From DAIQNV01 sp036788215 (GTDB taxonomy: Bacteria > Planctomycetota > Phycisphaerae > Phycisphaerales > UBA1924), in assembly GCA_036788215.1 (NCBI GenBank), contig DAIQNV010000004.1, positions 12,080-76,079 of the forward strand: a stretch of 64,000 bases of DNA, in the 5' to 3' direction. A model generated the notes under the pieces. It made no database searches. It was not told the DNA's origin and was given only the letters and a program-made list of their open reading frames with translations. Below are positions 60,953 through 64,000 of the stretch, piece after piece. Both the position numbers and the translations under genes were made by a program. Each line of letters begins with the position of its first letter. Position 1 is the stretch's first letter.

Positions 60953-61759
60953 ATGTCCGAATCCCGTCGTCCGCTGGAGGGCCGTGTGGCGATCGTGACC
61001 GGGGCGTCGGCGGGGATCGGGGCGGCGATCGCCCGGCGTTTCGCTCTGGACGGGGCGAAGGTGGTGCTCAACGCGCGTCGCGCGTCGGCGCTGGAGGCGC
61101 TGGAGCGGGAGCTGGATTCCTCGCAGGGGGTGGAGACCGCGATGTGCGTCGCGGGGGACTGCGCGGACCCGAAGACAATCGACATGATGCTGCAGACCGC
61201 GGTGGACCATTTCGGGACGCACCCGAACCTGTTCGTCATCAACGCGGGGCGCGGGCTCAATGGGTCGGTGATGACCTCCGACCTCGAGCAGTGGGAGGGG
61301 ATGGTGCGGACCAACCTGCTCGGGGCGGCGAGGCTGCTCCGCGCCGCGGCAGAGCGGATGACGGGGCCGGACGCGCCCGATCCGAAGAAGTCGAGGGCGT
61401 GGCTGGAAGCGCCCCGGGACATCGTGGTGATCGGGTCGACGGTGGGGCGGCACATCTCGCCCTTCAGCTCGATGTATGGCTCGACGAAGTTCGCGGTGGG
61501 GTCGCTCGCGGAGGCGGCGCGACGGGAGTTGGCGCCGAAGGGGATCCGGGTCTCGCTCATCGAGCCCGGGATCGTGAAGAGCGAGTTCCAGCAGGTGGCG
61601 GGGTACGACGCGAAGCAGTTCGGGGAGTTCATGGAGTCGATCGGGCCGGTCCTCGTGCCCGAGGACATCGCGGACGCGGTCGCGTACATCTGCTCGCGTC
61701 CGGCGCACATCGCGGTGGGGGATATCGTAATCCGGGGGACGCGTCAGGAGTACCCGTAA
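60953..61759 (+). CDS. Short-chain dehydrogenase/reductase
   Basis: A classical SDR. The ATG at 60953 follows AAGGAG by 7 bases. TGASAGIG (16-23) binds the cofactor, NAGRG follows in the central strand, and Ser162-Tyr175-Lys179 form the catalytic set (GSTVGRHISPFSSMYGSTKF). It has 268 residues. The substrate-binding loop shows no diagnostic feature. It may be an oxidoreductase of 3-hydroxy acids or general carbonyls; the context does not tell. Confidence 0.92.
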   Translation: MSESRRPLEGRVAIVTGASAGIGAAIARRFALDGAKVVLNARRASALEALERELDSSQGVETAMCVAGDCADPKTIDMMLQTAVDHFGTHPNLFVINAGRGLNGSVMTSDLEQWEGMVRTNLLGAARLLRAAAERMTGPDAPDPKKSRAWLEAPRDIVVIGSTVGRHISPFSSMYGSTKFAVGSLAEAARRELAPKGIRVSLIEPGIVKSEFQQVAGYDAKQFGEFMESIGPVLVPEDIADAVAYICSRPAHIAVGDIVIRGTRQEYP

Positions 61760-61819
61760 GGGTTCCGGGAGCGCGGGCAATTCCCCGGTTTCGGGCATGC
61801 CGGGGCGGGCGAAAAAGGG

Positions 61820-61846
61820 TTGAATCGCCCCCCTGTTTGGTATACT
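61820..61846 (+). promoter_or_regulatory. Promoter candidate for the RRM protein gene
   Basis: TTGAAT (61820-61825) and TATACT (61841-61846) are 15 bases apart in an AT-richer stretch. A start near 61853 would give the downstream gene a leader of about 120 bases. Confidence 0.5.
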
Positions 61847-61971
61847 TAGCGTGGATTCATGTTCGATTCGACCCGGCGTCGGGCGGTCGGTCAGAGTTCC
61901 CCGTTCGCTTCCTCCGGCCCGAGTTCAAGCAGCGGTTCGAAGTCAGGACTCGGGCAAGGCAGTGATCGCGA

Positions 61972-62400
<429 letters not shown>

Positions 62401-62440
62401 GCCCTCCCGGCCCGCGCAGGCCACGCACGGATGAACACAG

Positions 62441-62477
62441 GGCCCGCGTCTCTTTGGACGCGGGCCTTTCTCGTTTT
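62441..62477 (+). terminator. Intrinsic terminator of the RRM protein gene
   Basis: GGCCCGCGTC, loop TCTTTG, GACGCGGGCC, then TTTCTCGTTTT. It has a perfect 10-bp GC stem and a T-rich tail, 40 bases after the stop. Confidence 0.9.
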
Positions 62478-62619
62478 GGGGGATGGCTTCCGGGGCGTGG
62501 GGCGGGTTGGGAAACGGCCTGATTTTCGGGCGGCCCTTTGCGATCGGGGTGTTCGTACGGATTGTGTGTGGTATATTGGTCGCATGCCGGGTGCAGGCTC
62601 CGGCGGGACAGGGGGGGCG

Positions 62620-62898
62620 ATGACCAGGGCGGATCTGCGCCGGGCGATGCGGTTCTACCTGAAGGCGTTCCAGACCGGGGAGGGCGCGACCACCGACGCG
62701 ACGGTGCACGCGAGCGTGCTGACCGACGAGGGGTACGGGTCGGCGACGCCCAAGCGGCTCTACAAGGGGTCGGTGAACTTCACGATCGACAGCGCCGGGC
62801 TGGCGGTGCCCCGCTGGCCCGCTGCGTGGATGGAGATGACGGTCCGCGACCTCTCGGAGAAACTCATCCCGTCGCCCGGGCCCGGGGGTGATGCGTGA
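62620..62898 (+). CDS. Small hypothetical protein, 92 aa
   Basis: Function not recognised. An upstream TATATT box at 62572-62577 places transcription start near the alternative ATG at 62584, so the ATG at 62620, behind an AGGGGGGG run, is preferred. It is basic and soluble and opens MTRADLRRAMRFYLKAFQTG, with a strand-like second half (RLYKGSVNFTIDSAGLAVPR) and a helix before a Pro/Gly tail. The GTGA overlap with the next gene implies coupled expression with the outer-membrane-like protein. Confidence 0.6.
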   Translation: MTRADLRRAMRFYLKAFQTGEGATTDATVHASVLTDEGYGSATPKRLYKGSVNFTIDSAGLAVPRWPAAWMEMTVRDLSEKLIPSPGPGGDA

Positions 62899-63818
62899 GG
62901 GGGGCGTGCCTGCTCGCGGTCGCGCTGCTGTCGGCACGACTCGTCGCCCAGTCGGCCGGCCCCGCGCCCGACGCGGGGGCGCTCGAGGACGGGCGCGAGG
63001 CGCTCGAGGACCTTGGCGTGCGGCTCTTCCTGGGGGCTGTCGGCGGGAGCGGGGATGCGGGCGGGGCGGGGATCCTGCTCGAGGTCGGGCGGTTCGTCGA
63101 CGGGACGATCGCGGATGGGTTCTTCCGCTCGGGCGCGAACGAGTCCCGCGGCACCGGATACTTCCTCGACATTGCGCCCGACATCGAGATCCGCACCGGG
63201 GACGCGTCGAATTTCAACGCGGTGATCGCGAAGGTGAGCGCGAACCTGGTGTTCTTTCGCACGCGCGATCTGAACGAAGGCGAGGGCTCACCCGTCGTCG
63301 TGGTCGATTGGGAGCGGTGGACGCATGTGGTGCCGATCGCGATCGGCATCGAGGCGGACGATCGGTTCGGTTTCGTGAACACGCTGGCGGAGGTCGGGTA
63401 CACGCCCTTTCTCCTGAGCGACGCGCTTGGCGACGACTACAAGCTCGGGCTGAACCCCCGCGCGGGCGTTTTCCTGCAGGCGGGCGGGAAGTGGGACGCG
63501 GGGGGCGATGCCCGCGATGGCAACGCGCGCGATGAGTCGGAGGAGGACACGGGGGGCGCGATCCTGCGCCTGAAGGCGGATGCGCGGGTTGAGATCCCGC
63601 TCGTGCGCGACGCGTTGCGCCGCCGGATCAACGCCCGGCTCGGGGCGACGGGGTGGTACGACCTGGCGCACAGCGCGTGGTACAGCCACTACGGGGCGGC
63701 GGTGCTGGTCGAACTGCGCGACAGCGTCGAGCTCGAGCTGCGGTTCGAGGAGGGCTCGGGCGCGCCGAACTTCAACGAGGGCGAGCAGTTCGGCGTGGGG
63801 CTCGCGATCTCGTTCTGA
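62895..63818 (+). CDS. Predicted outer-membrane beta-barrel-like protein
   Basis: The GTG at 62895 overlaps the previous stop (GTGA). A signal peptide-like start (MRGACLLAVALLSARLVAQS) is followed by an acidic, strand-rich domain with amphipathic segments such as ILLEVGRFVDGTIADGFF and ELRDSVELELRFEEGSGAPN. The last residues, FGVGLAISF, end in Phe, as in many outer-membrane barrels. Length is 307 residues. No family is recognised; it may be a surface or porin-like protein. It ends 12 bases before a convergent dehydrogenase gene. Confidence 0.7.
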   Translation: MRGACLLAVALLSARLVAQSAGPAPDAGALEDGREALEDLGVRLFLGAVGGSGDAGGAGILLEVGRFVDGTIADGFFRSGANESRGTGYFLDIAPDIEIRTGDASNFNAVIAKVSANLVFFRTRDLNEGEGSPVVVVDWERWTHVVPIAIGIEADDRFGFVNTLAEVGYTPFLLSDALGDDYKLGLNPRAGVFLQAGGKWDAGGDARDGNARDESEEDTGGAILRLKADARVEIPLVRDALRRRINARLGATGWYDLAHSAWYSHYGAAVLVELRDSVELELRFEEGSGAPNFNEGEQFGVGLAISF

Positions 63819-63830
63819 GGGTGAGTGGGA

Positions 63831-64000
63831 TCAGAAGTCGGCCTCGACGACGACGCGGTAGCGGGGGCTCCCGTTGCGGAGGCGGTCCATGGCGCTGTTC
63901 AGGTCGCTCATCTTGAACCGCTCGCAGACGGGGGCGATCCCGTGGCGCCCGCAGAACTCGAGCATGGTCCGCATCGTGGCGGGGGCGCCGAGGGGGGTGC
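63831..64000 (-). CDS. Zinc-type alcohol dehydrogenase, C-terminal fragment
   Basis: Only the last 56 codons are visible; the gene continues past the window edge. The translation PLGAPATMRTMLEFCGRHGI, then a segment like APVCERFKMSDLNSAMDRLR, ends RYRVVVEADF. It matches the C-terminus of cinnamyl-alcohol-dehydrogenase-type (YahK/AdhA-like) NADP-dependent enzymes, which reduce aldehydes. The zinc ligands and Rossmann motif lie outside the window. It is convergent with the outer-membrane-like protein gene. Confidence 0.85.
   Translation of the reverse strand, partial: TPLGAPATMRTMLEFCGRHGIAPVCERFKMSDLNSAMDRLRNGSPRYRVVVEADF

Overview
The window is a GC-rich chromosomal segment from a draft assembly; it contains one 100-base run of N. 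It looks like a planctomycete, most likely of the Phycisphaerae. The signs are three secreted proteins with IPAPGA / IPAPAG plus Arg-cluster tails (a PEP-CTERM variant), a Ser/Thr kinase fused to a TPR array, a stand-alone glycine-rich RRM protein, many GTG starts with 4-base overlaps, and several membrane proteins of unknown function. The taxonomic call is inference from gene content.

Layout. 1-4127 (minus): chemotaxis operon cheB-cheW-cheR-cheA, with cheA cut by the window edge, then tRNA-Leu(GAG). 4666-6836: a small unknown protein and a GT4 glycosyltransferase carrying a long low-complexity insert. 7111-8469 (minus): an orphan ABC-2 permease. 8983-18966 (plus): a compact six-gene unit made of a polytopic SPFH protein, HflC-like, HflK-like, ABC ATPase, ABC-2 permease and a membrane-anchored repeat protein. 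19000-27053: purC (minus), then a GH10-like protein lacking both expected catalytic glutamates, a ComEA-like HhH protein, mfd and phoU. 27103-29248: tRNA-Thr(CGT), a small CXXC protein with a palindromic upstream site, and hflX. 29271-36359: kinase-TPR (minus) divergent from an overlapping operon of S41 protease, tsaD, zinc metallopeptidase and a GGQ release-factor-like protein. 36534-43112 (minus): PEP-CTERM protein, thioredoxin-like protein, aldo/keto reductase, mutS and a short flagellin. 43361-49804: PEP-CTERM protein, moxR, an unknown exported protein, a VWA (BatA-like) protein and rlmE. 50277-55071: Na/Ca exchanger-like protein and ferredoxin (minus), then GT2, LAB_N protein and two unknowns (plus). 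55189-60867 (minus): glycine-zipper lipoprotein, LON-domain protein, OB-HD protein with an altered HD motif, PEP-CTERM protein, queF, TPR lipoprotein and nfo. 60953-64000: SDR, RRM protein, a small unknown, a predicted outer-membrane protein, and the C-terminus of a zinc alcohol dehydrogenase.

The most unusual non-coding content is a family of about fifteen dispersed intergenic hairpins. Their stems vary but stay paired, and most have a fixed GGCACC-like 3' flank. They cluster at 6.8-7.1, 45.2-45.3, 49.1-50.1, 55.1 and 56.4 kb. Two other repeat types lie among them: a GATCGG-rich repeat of about 41 bases and TTTGGCC-rich tracts. A near-identical copy of the GATCGG repeat lies in frame inside mutS, where it encodes a short extra loop. 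The most interesting protein set is the SPFH triad joined to an ABC exporter.
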